From: CAIQPV01 sp964480365
Lineage (GTDB): Bacteria; Pseudomonadota; Gammaproteobacteria; Burkholderiales; Gallionellaceae
Reading direction: 5' to 3'
DNA length: 64,000 bases
Assembly (NCBI GenBank): GCA_964480365.1
Contig: CAYZPM010000019.1
Location: forward strand, 10,205 to 74,204
How positions within the stretch are numbered: position 1 is the first letter of the stretch; each line of letters begins with the position of its first letter. Positions 34,084 to 42,569 of this stretch are shown piece after piece. Position numbers and translations under genes: made by a program. The notes below the pieces were generated by a model. That model searched no databases and was not told the DNA's origin. It saw nothing but the letters and a program-made list of their open reading frames with translations.

Positions 34084-34823
34084 TGTCCTTGCAACATGAG
34101 TTGGGTTTCGCGCGAATCGGGAAAGCGTTTGCGCAATTGCAGCACATAACTTTCCTCTGCATTTCTGTCGCCCAGTTTACGCTCGATGCGCACCGCCAGC
34201 CACAGGTTCTCGGCAGTCAAATTGGAGCCACCCTGCGCAAAACGCGTGAAATTGGATTTTGCTGCCGCATAGTCGCCATTGGCAAAATCAAGTTCGGCCA
34301 TCTCCAACTGTGCTTCCGGCATACCGGGTTGAAGGAGCAGCGCCTTTTGCAGAAATTCCTCGGCGTCCTTCATTTCGCCCACTTTTCTGGAACACACGCC
34401 GGCATTCAGATAAGCCTTTTCCGGCGTCGTATACAAAGGATTTTTCAGCGCAACCAGAAACTGTTTTACGGACTCGCGTTCGTGCCCGTGCTGGCACAAG
34501 AACCAACCGTAGTCGTTGTGCGCTTCCGAATTGTCGCTGTCCAAACGCAGGCTATGCTGAAAATCCTCTTCCGCTTCCGTGTCTTCGCGCAACGCCATGT
34601 GCACCCGTCCACGCACATCATAGGCAAGTGCGTAATCGGGTTCGGCAAGCAGCGCCTTGCGTAATTCATCCAGCGCCACGCCAAGCTGGCCACGTTCGTA
34701 ATATAGCTCGGCCAGTTCAGTGTGTATCTTGGCACGGGCCTGCGAACGGGTGGTCTCGCTGCTTTTTTGCGAGACGCATCCAACTAAAACCAGCACTAGC
34801 AAAAAAATCCCGAGCAGCCTCAT
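34080..34823 (-). CDS. pilF: Type IV pilus biogenesis lipoprotein PilF/PilW
   Basis: 247 residues. A lipoprotein signal with lipobox LVGC (C16) and TPR repeats across most of the chain (ELYYERGQLGVALDELRKAL and onward). The pilotin for secretin PilQ in type IV pili. The start overlaps rlmN by 4 nt and the end overlaps rodZ by 4 nt, so rlmN-pilF-rodZ-ispG is one transcription unit. Supports a piliated cell, relevant to pilA at 58867. Confidence 0.93.
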   Translation of the reverse strand: MRLLGIFLLVLVLVGCVSQKSSETTRSQARAKIHTELAELYYERGQLGVALDELRKALLAEPDYALAYDVRGRVHMALREDTEAEEDFQHSLRLDSDNSEAHNDYGWFLCQHGHERESVKQFLVALKNPLYTTPEKAYLNAGVCSRKVGEMKDAEEFLQKALLLQPGMPEAQLEMAELDFANGDYAAAKSNFTRFAQGGSNLTAENLWLAVRIERKLGDRNAEESYVLQLRKRFPDSRETQLMLQGQ

Positions 34824-35926
34824 GCGCGAACCTCCTTAAAGTGATGCACTCTCTTTGTTTTATCCTGCACCTGTCCGGCCAGTTGTCCGCAGGCCGCCGC
34901 GATGTCGTCGCCGCGCACCTTGCGCGTGGTGGTCACGATGTCGGCCTGCATCAGCACGTCGCGAAAACGGCGCACTGCCTCCGTACCGGAGCGTTTGTAC
35001 GGTGCTTGCGGAAACGGGTTGAACGGAATCAGGTTGAACTTGCATGGCACGTCGCGCACCAGCGCGACTAACTCGCGCGCATCTCTTTCGCTGTCGTTCA
35101 CGCCTTCCAGCATCACGTACTCGAAGGTGACAAAATCGCGCGGCGCTTTTTCCAGGTAGCGCTGGCAGGCTGCCATCAATTCGCGCAGTGGATATTTTTG
35201 GTTTACCGGCACCAGCACGTTGCGCAGCGAATCGTTCGGCGCATGCAGCGACACCGCCAGCGCCACCGGACATTCCTCGCGCAAGCGATCCATCGCCGGA
35301 ACGATGCCGGAAGTCGAAACCGTAACGCGGCGGCGCGACAGACCGTAGGCGTTGTCATCCAGCATCAGGTGCAGCGCGCTTACCGTGTTATCGAGATTCA
35401 GCAGCGGCTCGCCCATGCCCATCATCACCACGTTGGTGACCGGCCAATTGCCCTGAGCCTGCCCTGAGCCTGCCGAAGGGGCATCCCTGCCGACTTCGCG
35501 GTTCGCCCACCACAGTTGTCCGATGATTTCCGCCGTGGAAAGATTGCGGTTGAAGCCTTGCTTGCCGGTGGAACAGAAGGCGCAGTCCAGCGCGCAACCG
35601 GCCTGGGTGGAAACGCACAAAGTCCCCCTGTCCGTCTCCGGAATATACACGGTTTCCACCGCGTTGCCCGTACCCACGTCCAGCAACCACTTGCGCGTGC
35701 CATCCGCAGACAACTCCTCACGCATCACTTTGGGTGCTTGCACACAGGCTGTTGCCTTCAATTTGCTGCGTAGCGATAGCGCCAGATCGCTCATCGCATC
35801 GAAATCGGCCTCCCCGGATTTATGCACCCAGCGCAATACCTGGCGTGCACGAAAGGGCTTCTCGCCCATTTCCGCGAACCACCCAGTCAGTTGCTGTGCA
35901 TCGAAATTAAGGAGGTTTTCTGCCAT
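34820..35926 (-). CDS. rlmN: 23S rRNA/tRNA (adenine-C2) methyltransferase RlmN
   Basis: About 368 residues. A radical SAM enzyme with the CxxxCxxC cluster in GCALDCAFCSTG and the GEPLLN motif, acting on A2503 of 23S rRNA and A37 of some tRNAs. A repeat-derived in-frame segment SAGSGQAQ lies between REVGRDAP and GNWPVTNVVMMGMGEP, a surface loop not needed by the family. The ATG at 35926 (MAENLLNFD) is preferred by resemblance to usual starts; the ATG at 35959, overlapping ndk, is possible, and neither has a clear Shine-Dalgarno. Confidence 0.92.
   Translation of the reverse strand: MAENLLNFDAQQLTGWFAEMGEKPFRARQVLRWVHKSGEADFDAMSDLALSLRSKLKATACVQAPKVMREELSADGTRKWLLDVGTGNAVETVYIPETDRGTLCVSTQAGCALDCAFCSTGKQGFNRNLSTAEIIGQLWWANREVGRDAPSAGSGQAQGNWPVTNVVMMGMGEPLLNLDNTVSALHLMLDDNAYGLSRRRVTVSTSGIVPAMDRLREECPVALAVSLHAPNDSLRNVLVPVNQKYPLRELMAACQRYLEKAPRDFVTFEYVMLEGVNDSERDARELVALVRDVPCKFNLIPFNPFPQAPYKRSGTEAVRRFRDVLMQADIVTTTRKVRGDDIAAACGQLAGQVQDKTKRVHHFKEVRA
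35451..35482. repeat. CCTGAGC-type dispersed repeat inside rlmN
   Basis: Two direct units of CCCTGAGCCTG (35451-35461 and 35462-35472) followed by CCGAAGGGGC. Same family as the repeat at 17590-17665. It is read in frame as APSAGSGQAQ in RlmN. Confidence 0.75.
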
Positions 35927-35942
35927 TAGCTTTTTTTTGGCA

Positions 35943-36368
35943 TTAACGCGAATAGACATTCATGCTGGGGAAAAAATAGGCGATCTCAACCGCAGCCGCT
36001 TCGGGTGCATCGGAACCATGCACCGCATTGGCATCAATGCTATCGGCGAAATCGGCGCGGATGGTGCCCTTGTCGGCCTTCTTGGGATCGGTTGCACCCA
36101 TCAGATCGCGGTTCTTCAAAATCGCGCCTTCGCCTTCCAAGGCCTGCACCATCACCGGGCCGGAGATCATGAAATCCACTAGATCCTTGAAAAATGGGCG
36201 TGCGCGATGTACGGCATAAAATCCTTCGGCTTCTGCACGCGACAGATGCACCATACGTGCGGCGATCACTTTCAGGCCGGCTTGCTCGAAGCGGGTGTAA
36301 ATTTGACCGATGACATTTTTGGCAACAGCATCGGGTTTGATAATGGACAGGGTACGTTCAACGGCCAT
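35943..36368 (-). CDS. ndk: Nucleoside diphosphate kinase
   Basis: 141 residues, standard length. The catalytic histidine lies in NAVHGSDAPE, with the N-terminal ERTLSIIKPDAV signature. Exchanges the gamma-phosphate among NTPs. The ATG at 36368 is chosen because GGAGAAA precedes it. First gene of the ndk-rlmN-pilF-rodZ-ispG unit. Confidence 0.96.
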   Translation of the reverse strand: MAVERTLSIIKPDAVAKNVIGQIYTRFEQAGLKVIAARMVHLSRAEAEGFYAVHRARPFFKDLVDFMISGPVMVQALEGEGAILKNRDLMGATDPKKADKGTIRADFADSIDANAVHGSDAPEAAAVEIAYFFPSMNVYSR

Positions 36369-36716
36369 GCTACTTTCTCCAAACATATAAAGTTAATCAA
36401 AAAATCAGCTTGTCATTTTATCAGGCTTTGCGCCCGATGTCGCCCGTAACATAGGTCTGGACAAGCCTGACGCAGCAACAGAATGTTTACTTTTGCCGGT
36501 CGAGGATGCAATTCCCCCCCTCTGCACCAAATATCTTGTTGTGTGCGTTACCGCACCGTACCGCAGAATTTGTGGGCGTAGTGTGAGACATAGTTGGCAG
36601 CAAACTGTTTCACGCCTTGAATGAAATCACATGGTAAGTGTTGTCACGATCCCAATCATCCAGGATGCATCAAGATGGATATTGCATGGATTATCACAAT
36701 GTTAGGAGATATAGTC
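36369..36716. other. Divergent promoter region between ndk and an HDOD gene
   Basis: About 350 bp without a supported gene. It must hold the ndk promoter (minus) and that of the HDOD gene (plus), but no unambiguous -35/-10 pair stands out. An AGGAG at 36704-36708 serves the HDOD gene. Confidence 0.5.
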
Positions 36717-37667
36717 ATGAAGTTGGTTGATCCGGTGCGTTACATAAAACTCGCGTCTTCGGGAAAGTTGCCCTCCCCTCAAGGTTTGGCTTTAGCTATC
36801 ACCAGATTGCTGCAACATGATGATTACAAAATCGAAGATCTGGTCAGATTGGTTCAGTCTGATCCGGCGCTTGCGGGTGAACTACTGAAATTTTCAAATG
36901 CAGCCTCCTTTGGACATAACCGTCCAATTGTTTCAATCTCGCAAGCCGTCATCACGCTCGGCACTCACCGGGTTGGCGTTCTTGTTCTCGCTCTCTCTGT
37001 GCTACATAGCAATCGTGGCGGTCATTGTCGGCAATTCGACTATGGGCGATTCTGGTCACATGCCTTGGCGACCGCCATTTCAGCACAGGCATTATCTTCT
37101 TTTGCCAAGATTAACGCTGATGATAACTTTACTGCGGGACTGTTGTGTAGTGTTGGAGAATTGGCGCTGGCGTCTATTTTCCCCGAACGCTATGGTGAAA
37201 TTATTTCCATGTCCGATGATAACCTCCTCAAACGAGTCGCATTAGAGCACGAGGCCTTTGATGTCGACCACCGTGAACTGACTGCCACAATGCTGCTGGA
37301 ATGGGGGTTGCCAAGAGTGTTGGTAACGGCGATTTATCATTGCGAAGCCCCGGATGAGGCGGAATTTCCGGAAGGTTCACGGATTCATGGATTAACATTA
37401 TCCCTGCACGTCGCACTTGTCTTGGCAGACATCTTGATTGCCGAGGAAGGAGTCCAACTGGAAATATTGCTGAATCTGTTTGCTAAAACGGCTCGAATGG
37501 GAATCAGCGCAGAAGAATTGAGTTCGATGGCAGATGGCATCATCACAAGTTGGCTCGAATGGGGTGCGCTATTAAAAATTCAGACCCGTAAAATCCCTTC
37601 GTTTGCAGACTTGCTCGCATCATTTCAGTTTAGAGAGCAAGGTGCTTCATCACTGGCGACAGGCTAG
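36717..37667 (+). CDS. Stand-alone HDOD domain signalling protein
   Basis: 316 residues, essentially a single HDOD domain, closely similar to the first ~300 residues of the HDOD-receiver-GGDEF protein at 29870 (for example the shared DLVRLVQSDPA and GELLKFSNAASFGH), but ending before the receiver. HDOD proteins are HD-related helical modules used in signalling, mostly without conserved catalytic metal ligands. The ATG at 36717 is set by AGGAG at 36704-36708 and by the paralogous start. The two genes flank the ispG-ndk operon, one on each side. Confidence 0.88.
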   Translation: MKLVDPVRYIKLASSGKLPSPQGLALAITRLLQHDDYKIEDLVRLVQSDPALAGELLKFSNAASFGHNRPIVSISQAVITLGTHRVGVLVLALSVLHSNRGGHCRQFDYGRFWSHALATAISAQALSSFAKINADDNFTAGLLCSVGELALASIFPERYGEIISMSDDNLLKRVALEHEAFDVDHRELTATMLLEWGLPRVLVTAIYHCEAPDEAEFPEGSRIHGLTLSLHVALVLADILIAEEGVQLEILLNLFAKTARMGISAEELSSMADGIITSWLEWGALLKIQTRKIPSFADLLASFQFREQGASSLATG

Positions 37668-37861
37668 GTTGCCAGTATATTTATAATTTGTTTTGCAAAT
37701 CCGGGGGTCGAATGTCATGCGCTATTCTTTTCTTGTAGTAGCTTTCTTGGATGTTCTGGTAGGATATGCAAGTGTTATTAATTATCCTAGTGTTGCAGTG
37801 ATGTTTGCTCCGGGTAGTTATAGTCTAGAAACTTGATTTTTTCGTCTCAGGTATTGTTCAA

Positions 37862-39322
37862 ATGGATCGCACGATTACTCCCCCCGATATATTTCCATGG
37901 AATACAAAATTCGAAACTGGCATAACCGTTATTGACGAACAACATCACCGGCTTGTCGATCTGTTGAATAAGCTGGTTCGTAGTTTGGCTTATGAGGCAG
38001 ATACGCAGGAACTGAATTATGTGTTCGAGGAGTTGAACGACTACACCTTAATGCACTTCAAGTCCGAAGAAGGCATTTGGAAAAAATATCTACCCGAAGA
38101 TGAATTGTCGATTGAGCACGAGATAACGCATCGGGACTTTGTCACTGAAGTGGGAATCCTTAGGGGAAAAAAAGATTTTCTTGCAAGCGAGAAAGTAATT
38201 GAGGAGATCGTATTATTTCTTACGCACTGGCTAGCCTTTCATATTCTTGAGGCTGACAGGCATATGGCAAAAATCGTGCTTTCCGTACAACAAGGTATGG
38301 CTTTGCCAGACGCCAAGGAAAAAGCTCATATGGAAATGAGCGGTGCCATGCGGGTGCTTATAGAAACGATTCTCAACATGTATGACACTTTGTCATCGCG
38401 CACTTTGCAACTGATGCGCGAGATCGCGGAACGTCAGCGCGTTGAAGACAGATTGCGTTTATCCAGAAAAGCTATAGAAAGCACGCTTGAATCGATATTC
38501 ATTACAGATGCAAGCGGCAAGATCATAGATACCAACCCATCGTTCTGCCTTGATGTACAACAGGAGCATGAACAGATCGTCGGGATGGACATCCGGAAAA
38601 TTAAGCCTGGATTATTCGGTCTCAATAAAACGGATGAAATCTGGAAAACAGCGACTGAAAGCGGTCATTGGGCAGGCGAAACCGTCTGGCGTGATGACTG
38701 CGGGGAAGTTGAGGGAGCGTGGCTCGCTCTTTCTGCAGTCAAAGACAATCATGGTGTCATCACTCATTACGTTGGTGTAGTGTCGTCCATGACACAATTG
38801 GTCAAGCGCCAGCACATTCTGGAAGATGAAGCCAATCATGATGCCTTAACCGGCCTGCCTAACCGTCGAGTTTTACATGACCGACTCAATCAAGCGGTCA
38901 TACGTAGCAATCGCAGCGGCAAAATATTGGCTGTGTGCTATCTGGATCTGGATGGTTTTAAGAAAATAAACGACTCACTTGGACATGACGCTGGAGACGA
39001 TGTATTGCGTCTAATTTCTGGCCGAATGAGCAAAGCACTTCGCGGTGAAGATACGGTTGTCCGACTTGGCGGGGATGAATTCGTTTTGCTGTTGGGTAAT
39101 CTGGATAATGATGTCGATGCTGAACAATTGCTAAACAGGCTGTTGCAGGATATTGCTCAACCTATTTTGCTACATGGAGTTCCTACCGGAGTCACCGTAA
39201 GTATTGGAGTTGCACTCTACCCAAGAACTCAGGGAACCTCCGAGCAGTTGCTTAAACACGCCGACGAAGCGATGCTTGCTGCGAAAAGGGCTGGAAAATC
39301 GCGCTACCATTTTTTCCAATAA
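37862..39322 (+). CDS. Bacteriohemerythrin-PAS-GGDEF protein
   Basis: 486 residues. An N-terminal hemerythrin domain (10-140) with the di-iron ligand pattern H28, H65, E69, H86, H90, H127 and D132, a helical linker, a PAS domain (about 205-310) and a GGDEF domain with G403-G-D-E-F407 (diguanylate cyclase). It is expected to sense O2 or NO at a non-haem di-iron site and adjust c-di-GMP synthesis, comparable to the hemerythrin-DGC of Vibrio cholerae. No membrane segment. No obvious ribosome binding site is seen at the start. Confidence 0.92.
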   Translation: MDRTITPPDIFPWNTKFETGITVIDEQHHRLVDLLNKLVRSLAYEADTQELNYVFEELNDYTLMHFKSEEGIWKKYLPEDELSIEHEITHRDFVTEVGILRGKKDFLASEKVIEEIVLFLTHWLAFHILEADRHMAKIVLSVQQGMALPDAKEKAHMEMSGAMRVLIETILNMYDTLSSRTLQLMREIAERQRVEDRLRLSRKAIESTLESIFITDASGKIIDTNPSFCLDVQQEHEQIVGMDIRKIKPGLFGLNKTDEIWKTATESGHWAGETVWRDDCGEVEGAWLALSAVKDNHGVITHYVGVVSSMTQLVKRQHILEDEANHDALTGLPNRRVLHDRLNQAVIRSNRSGKILAVCYLDLDGFKKINDSLGHDAGDDVLRLISGRMSKALRGEDTVVRLGGDEFVLLLGNLDNDVDAEQLLNRLLQDIAQPILLHGVPTGVTVSIGVALYPRTQGTSEQLLKHADEAMLAAKRAGKSRYHFFQ

Positions 39323-39375
39323 CCGATATATTTTTGGAGCGTACCTTCGAATATTTTCTCTTGCTTCTGCTTCAT

Positions 39376-41439
39376 TTACTCTGGCCTTTCCCCCTTTTCC
39401 ACAAACTCCAGCGCCCCATCCAGCGTACTCATAAATTCATCGATCTTGATTGGTTTGGTGAGATAACGGAAAAATCCAGCCTCTAGTCCATTCTCGATAT
39501 CGCGGAGCATGGCATTGGCACTAAGGGCAATGATGGGGATGTGCCTCGTCGTCTCGTCTTTGCGCAGGATATTCATGGCTTCGATTCCGCTGATATCAGG
39601 CAGATTGATATCCATCAGGATCACATCCGGGTGGTGCGCGCGCGCAAGCGCTACACCCTGATTGCCATCGCGCGCGCTCAACATGCTTACATGTGGGTGA
39701 TCCTCGATTATTTGCTCTATCAGCATCAGGTTAGCCGGATTGTCTTCCACATAGAGCAGAATGCGCTCCCCAGAATTTTCATGAACTTTCGGCGAAAGTT
39801 CTGCGGGGATGGTATTTTCAACAGCGGGTTGCGGCTTCTCGGCCCGAAGCAGTTCGACCCAGAATTCGCTGCCCACTCCGACGGTGCTTTCCACCCCGAT
39901 TGTGCCCCCCATCAATTCGACCAGTCGCCTCGTAACCACCAAGCCAATGCCCGTCCCTTCTTCGGTGCCGTTTTCTTGTCCGAGACGATTGAACGGCTGA
40001 AATAGTTGCGCCAGTTTTTCCTGAGACAATCCCACACCGCTGTCTTTGATACTGATGCGTATGCGTCCGGATGTGCTCTCGGCATATTTCACCTCGACCG
40101 TTCCGTGCTCGCTGTTGTATTTGATCGCGTTGGAAATCAGGTTGATCAAAACTTGCTTCAGCCGGATTCGATCAGCACTGACAAAGCAAGGCACCTCGAA
40201 CTGGGGAAATGTCAGTTTTATATCATGTTTTTGTGCCTGTGGTTCGATCATGAACCGGCATTCGAGCATCACTTTTGCCAGCGACAATGGTTCCTGCAAC
40301 AGCGTAAGCTTGCCGGACTCGATCACCGCGAGATCGAGAATTTCGTTTATCAGCTCCAAAAGATACCATCCTGCTTTGAGAATCTGCTGCACCCTTATAG
40401 CCTGATTAGCCGTTGGCGGCTGTAAACTGGCCTCCAGCAGTTGGGCAAAGCCGAGGATGGCGTTCAGGGGCGTGCGCAGTTCATGGCTCATACTGGAAAT
40501 AAAATCCGATTTGGCCATGTTGGCTTTTTCCGCCACAACTCTGGTGCGTTCCAGCTCGACATTCGTTTCCGTCAGCATCTGTTCCATGCGTCTGCGTTCG
40601 GTAAAGTCCCGAGTCAGGCTGACAAAACCGCACAGATTGCCGCCCGCGTCCCGCATCGTCGCAACCACCACATTGGCCCAGTAGGTCGAACCGTCCTTGC
40701 GCACCCGCAAGCCCTCGACCTCACACCGTCCCTGGGCTATCACAGTGTCTAGTTCCTGCTGCGGCTGACCGGAATCAATGTTTTCACGCGGGTAAAATCG
40801 GGAAAAATGCTGGCCGATGATTTCCTCCGCACTGTAACCATGAATCCGTTGCGCTCCACTATTCCAGTTCTCGACGCGCCCCTCCGTATCCAGCATGATA
40901 ATGGCGCAGTCGGTCACGCTTTCAACCATCAAGCGCAGACTCACATCGGCCCTGCGCAGTTGCTCTTGAATCTGGATGCGTTCGGTGATATCGGTAAGCG
41001 CGATGCGCATCATGGATGCGTCATCGGATTTCGTTCTCTGGCAATCCAGTTGGGCGTGAAAGAAAGTATCATCTCTGCGCTGGATCACCAGTTCGCAAGT
41101 CTTCCGCCCGACGCGCCGCAATACGTTCAGGTAATGGCTATGCCAGCAATCTCTGTCCTTGGCGGCGACGAAGCTGTCAAATCGGCGATTGAGCAGGTTT
41201 TTGCGCTCCATTCCCAACAGCGCGGCACCGGTGAGATTCACCTCGTCGATCATGCCCTCGTGTGTGAGGGTGAGGTAACCGATGGGAGCGAATTCATAAA
41301 GATCAACATAGCGGTCGCGCGATTCTTCCAAGGCGACATGCGCACGCCGCAACTCCTCGTTCTGCATTTCCAGCTCAGTCTGCAGCACACGGCGATCATG
41401 CCGGAGTTCTTCGTCAGCGCGGGGGGGGGGGCAGCTCAT
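39376..41439 (-). CDS. PAS hybrid sensor histidine kinase (HisKA type) with receiver
   Basis: 687 residues as read from the ATG at 41439. Two PAS domains (about 45-155 and 165-285), HisKA with H319 (SMSHELRTPLN), HATPase (with DSGVGL and GTGIGLVV) and a C-terminal receiver with D610 (LMDINLP). No HTH or output module. The N-terminal PAS module (GYLTL...GMIDE.NLTGAA) matches that of the kinase at 25-2784. The start is uncertain: a TTG at 41455 with GAAGGG upstream gives a more natural N-terminus (MSDIQNEL) but is out of frame with 11 cytosines and would be in frame with 10. Confidence 0.88.
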   Translation of the reverse strand: MSCPPPRADEELRHDRRVLQTELEMQNEELRRAHVALEESRDRYVDLYEFAPIGYLTLTHEGMIDEVNLTGAALLGMERKNLLNRRFDSFVAAKDRDCWHSHYLNVLRRVGRKTCELVIQRRDDTFFHAQLDCQRTKSDDASMMRIALTDITERIQIQEQLRRADVSLRLMVESVTDCAIIMLDTEGRVENWNSGAQRIHGYSAEEIIGQHFSRFYPRENIDSGQPQQELDTVIAQGRCEVEGLRVRKDGSTYWANVVVATMRDAGGNLCGFVSLTRDFTERRRMEQMLTETNVELERTRVVAEKANMAKSDFISSMSHELRTPLNAILGFAQLLEASLQPPTANQAIRVQQILKAGWYLLELINEILDLAVIESGKLTLLQEPLSLAKVMLECRFMIEPQAQKHDIKLTFPQFEVPCFVSADRIRLKQVLINLISNAIKYNSEHGTVEVKYAESTSGRIRISIKDSGVGLSQEKLAQLFQPFNRLGQENGTEEGTGIGLVVTRRLVELMGGTIGVESTVGVGSEFWVELLRAEKPQPAVENTIPAELSPKVHENSGERILLYVEDNPANLMLIEQIIEDHPHVSMLSARDGNQGVALARAHHPDVILMDINLPDISGIEAMNILRKDETTRHIPIIALSANAMLRDIENGLEAGFFRYLTKPIKIDEFMSTLDGALEFVEKGERPE
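41421..41431. repeat. 11-nt G:C homopolymer at the kinase start
   Basis: Eleven consecutive G on the plus strand (C11 in the coding strand), placed 22 nt after the TTG start candidate (41455-41453) and within the first codons of the ATG-started frame. Such tracts change length by slipped-strand mispairing and are also prone to sequencing error. Confidence 0.85.
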
Positions 41440-41455
41440 TTTGAATATCGCTCAA

Positions 41456-41948
41456 GGTAATCCCTTCAAAGAGGTTTAGCTAAAATGCTTGGTTAACGCA
41501 ACTCACAAGTATGTGGTCTCTAACTGGCAGTTTAATCTCTTTAACTGAACACTACAGTTCATACCCTCGTCCGGGTATAGGTTCGATGCAACTTTCCGCG
41601 TTACCTACGCTACAGAAATATAGCACAAAGCACACCCACAACCTGAAAATTCGCACCCTGAGTCGGACATCCACTTGTTAACTTAGGCGAAGATATCCGG
41701 ATCGCCATGCGAGGCGAGGGTGGCATTATTCCTTAGTCCATTCGGACTATATACAGACACCAAAACTTAATGTCTTTGACTTAATTTCATGACGAATTTA
41801 GTCCGTTCTACCCAGTATAAAAATACAAAACTTTAATGTTGAAAACTTAAAGTAGCGTTGGACTCAAAGTTTGATTCTGATTGTATTGAACACTCAATGG
41901 TTCCCAACATTTCCCAACATTACATTTTAATTTAGAAAGGTTATCGCA
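41456..41948. promoter_or_regulatory. Repeat-rich upstream region of a PEP-CTERM gene
   Basis: No gene is seen. The region has a perfect hairpin TAGTCC-ATTC-GGACTA (41734-41749). Two imperfect units about 65 bp apart share TTAGTCC(A/G)TTC (41733 and 41798) and CAAAACTT(T)AATGT. A perfect tandem pair of TTCCCAACAT (41900-41909, 41910-41919) follows. These could be regulator-binding sites. GAAAGG about 8 nt before the ATG at 41949 is the ribosome binding site. Confidence 0.5.
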
Positions 41949-42518
41949 ATGAAACCCCTCAAGCTATTTATCTCGGCAACGCTCGCGCTTGCTTCGTTTG
42001 CGGCGAACGCCACCACTTATGATTTTTCTTATACCTTCGGCGACCAGCAGCAAGTTACGGGTTCCTTGATAGGAAATATGGTCGGCTCGTTTATCAACAA
42101 TATCAGCAATGTTCAGGTTTCTTTAAACGGCGCTCAATTCTCCACCGACACCAGTGGCTCCTTGTACGCTTTGGCATGGAACCCTACAACCCTCAATTGG
42201 GCCAGCACCCCTGCAGTAGTATCCACCAATGCTTCCCTGAATAACTTCATCTTTCAAGATGTCAATGATCCTACCGGGAATGGCGTGTCCAACTATTTCG
42301 CTATCACCAATGACCCGACCTATGGTTCTGTAGCTATGGCAGTCAACACCAATAACGGCGCCGTGGCACTTGATGGCGCAAGCTACGGCGCAGCCCCGGT
42401 CAATGCGGCAAATTGGTCATTGACAGCAGTGGCAGCCGTTCCAGAACCCGGCGAATGGGCGCTGATGCTGCTCGGATTCGGCATTACAGGTTTCCTCGCC
42501 CGTCGCCGCCAAGGTTGA
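41949..42518 (+). CDS. PEP-CTERM exosortase-target protein
   Basis: 189 residues. A signal peptide (1-21, ending ANA-TTY), a beta-rich middle, and a C-terminal VPEPGEWALMLLGFGITGFL-ARRR sorting signal of the canonical PEP-CTERM kind. Expected to be exported and processed by an exosortase encoded elsewhere. It lies 51 bp upstream of a secreted phosphoesterase, which has no PEP-CTERM itself; the two may be co-transcribed. Confidence 0.9.
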   Translation: MKPLKLFISATLALASFAANATTYDFSYTFGDQQQVTGSLIGNMVGSFINNISNVQVSLNGAQFSTDTSGSLYALAWNPTTLNWASTPAVVSTNASLNNFIFQDVNDPTGNGVSNYFAITNDPTYGSVAMAVNTNNGAVALDGASYGAAPVNAANWSLTAVAAVPEPGEWALMLLGFGITGFLARRRQG

Positions 42519-42569
42519 GCGCGGCTCGAATCATCACATTCCTATAAATATAAACTTGGAGAATCCATC

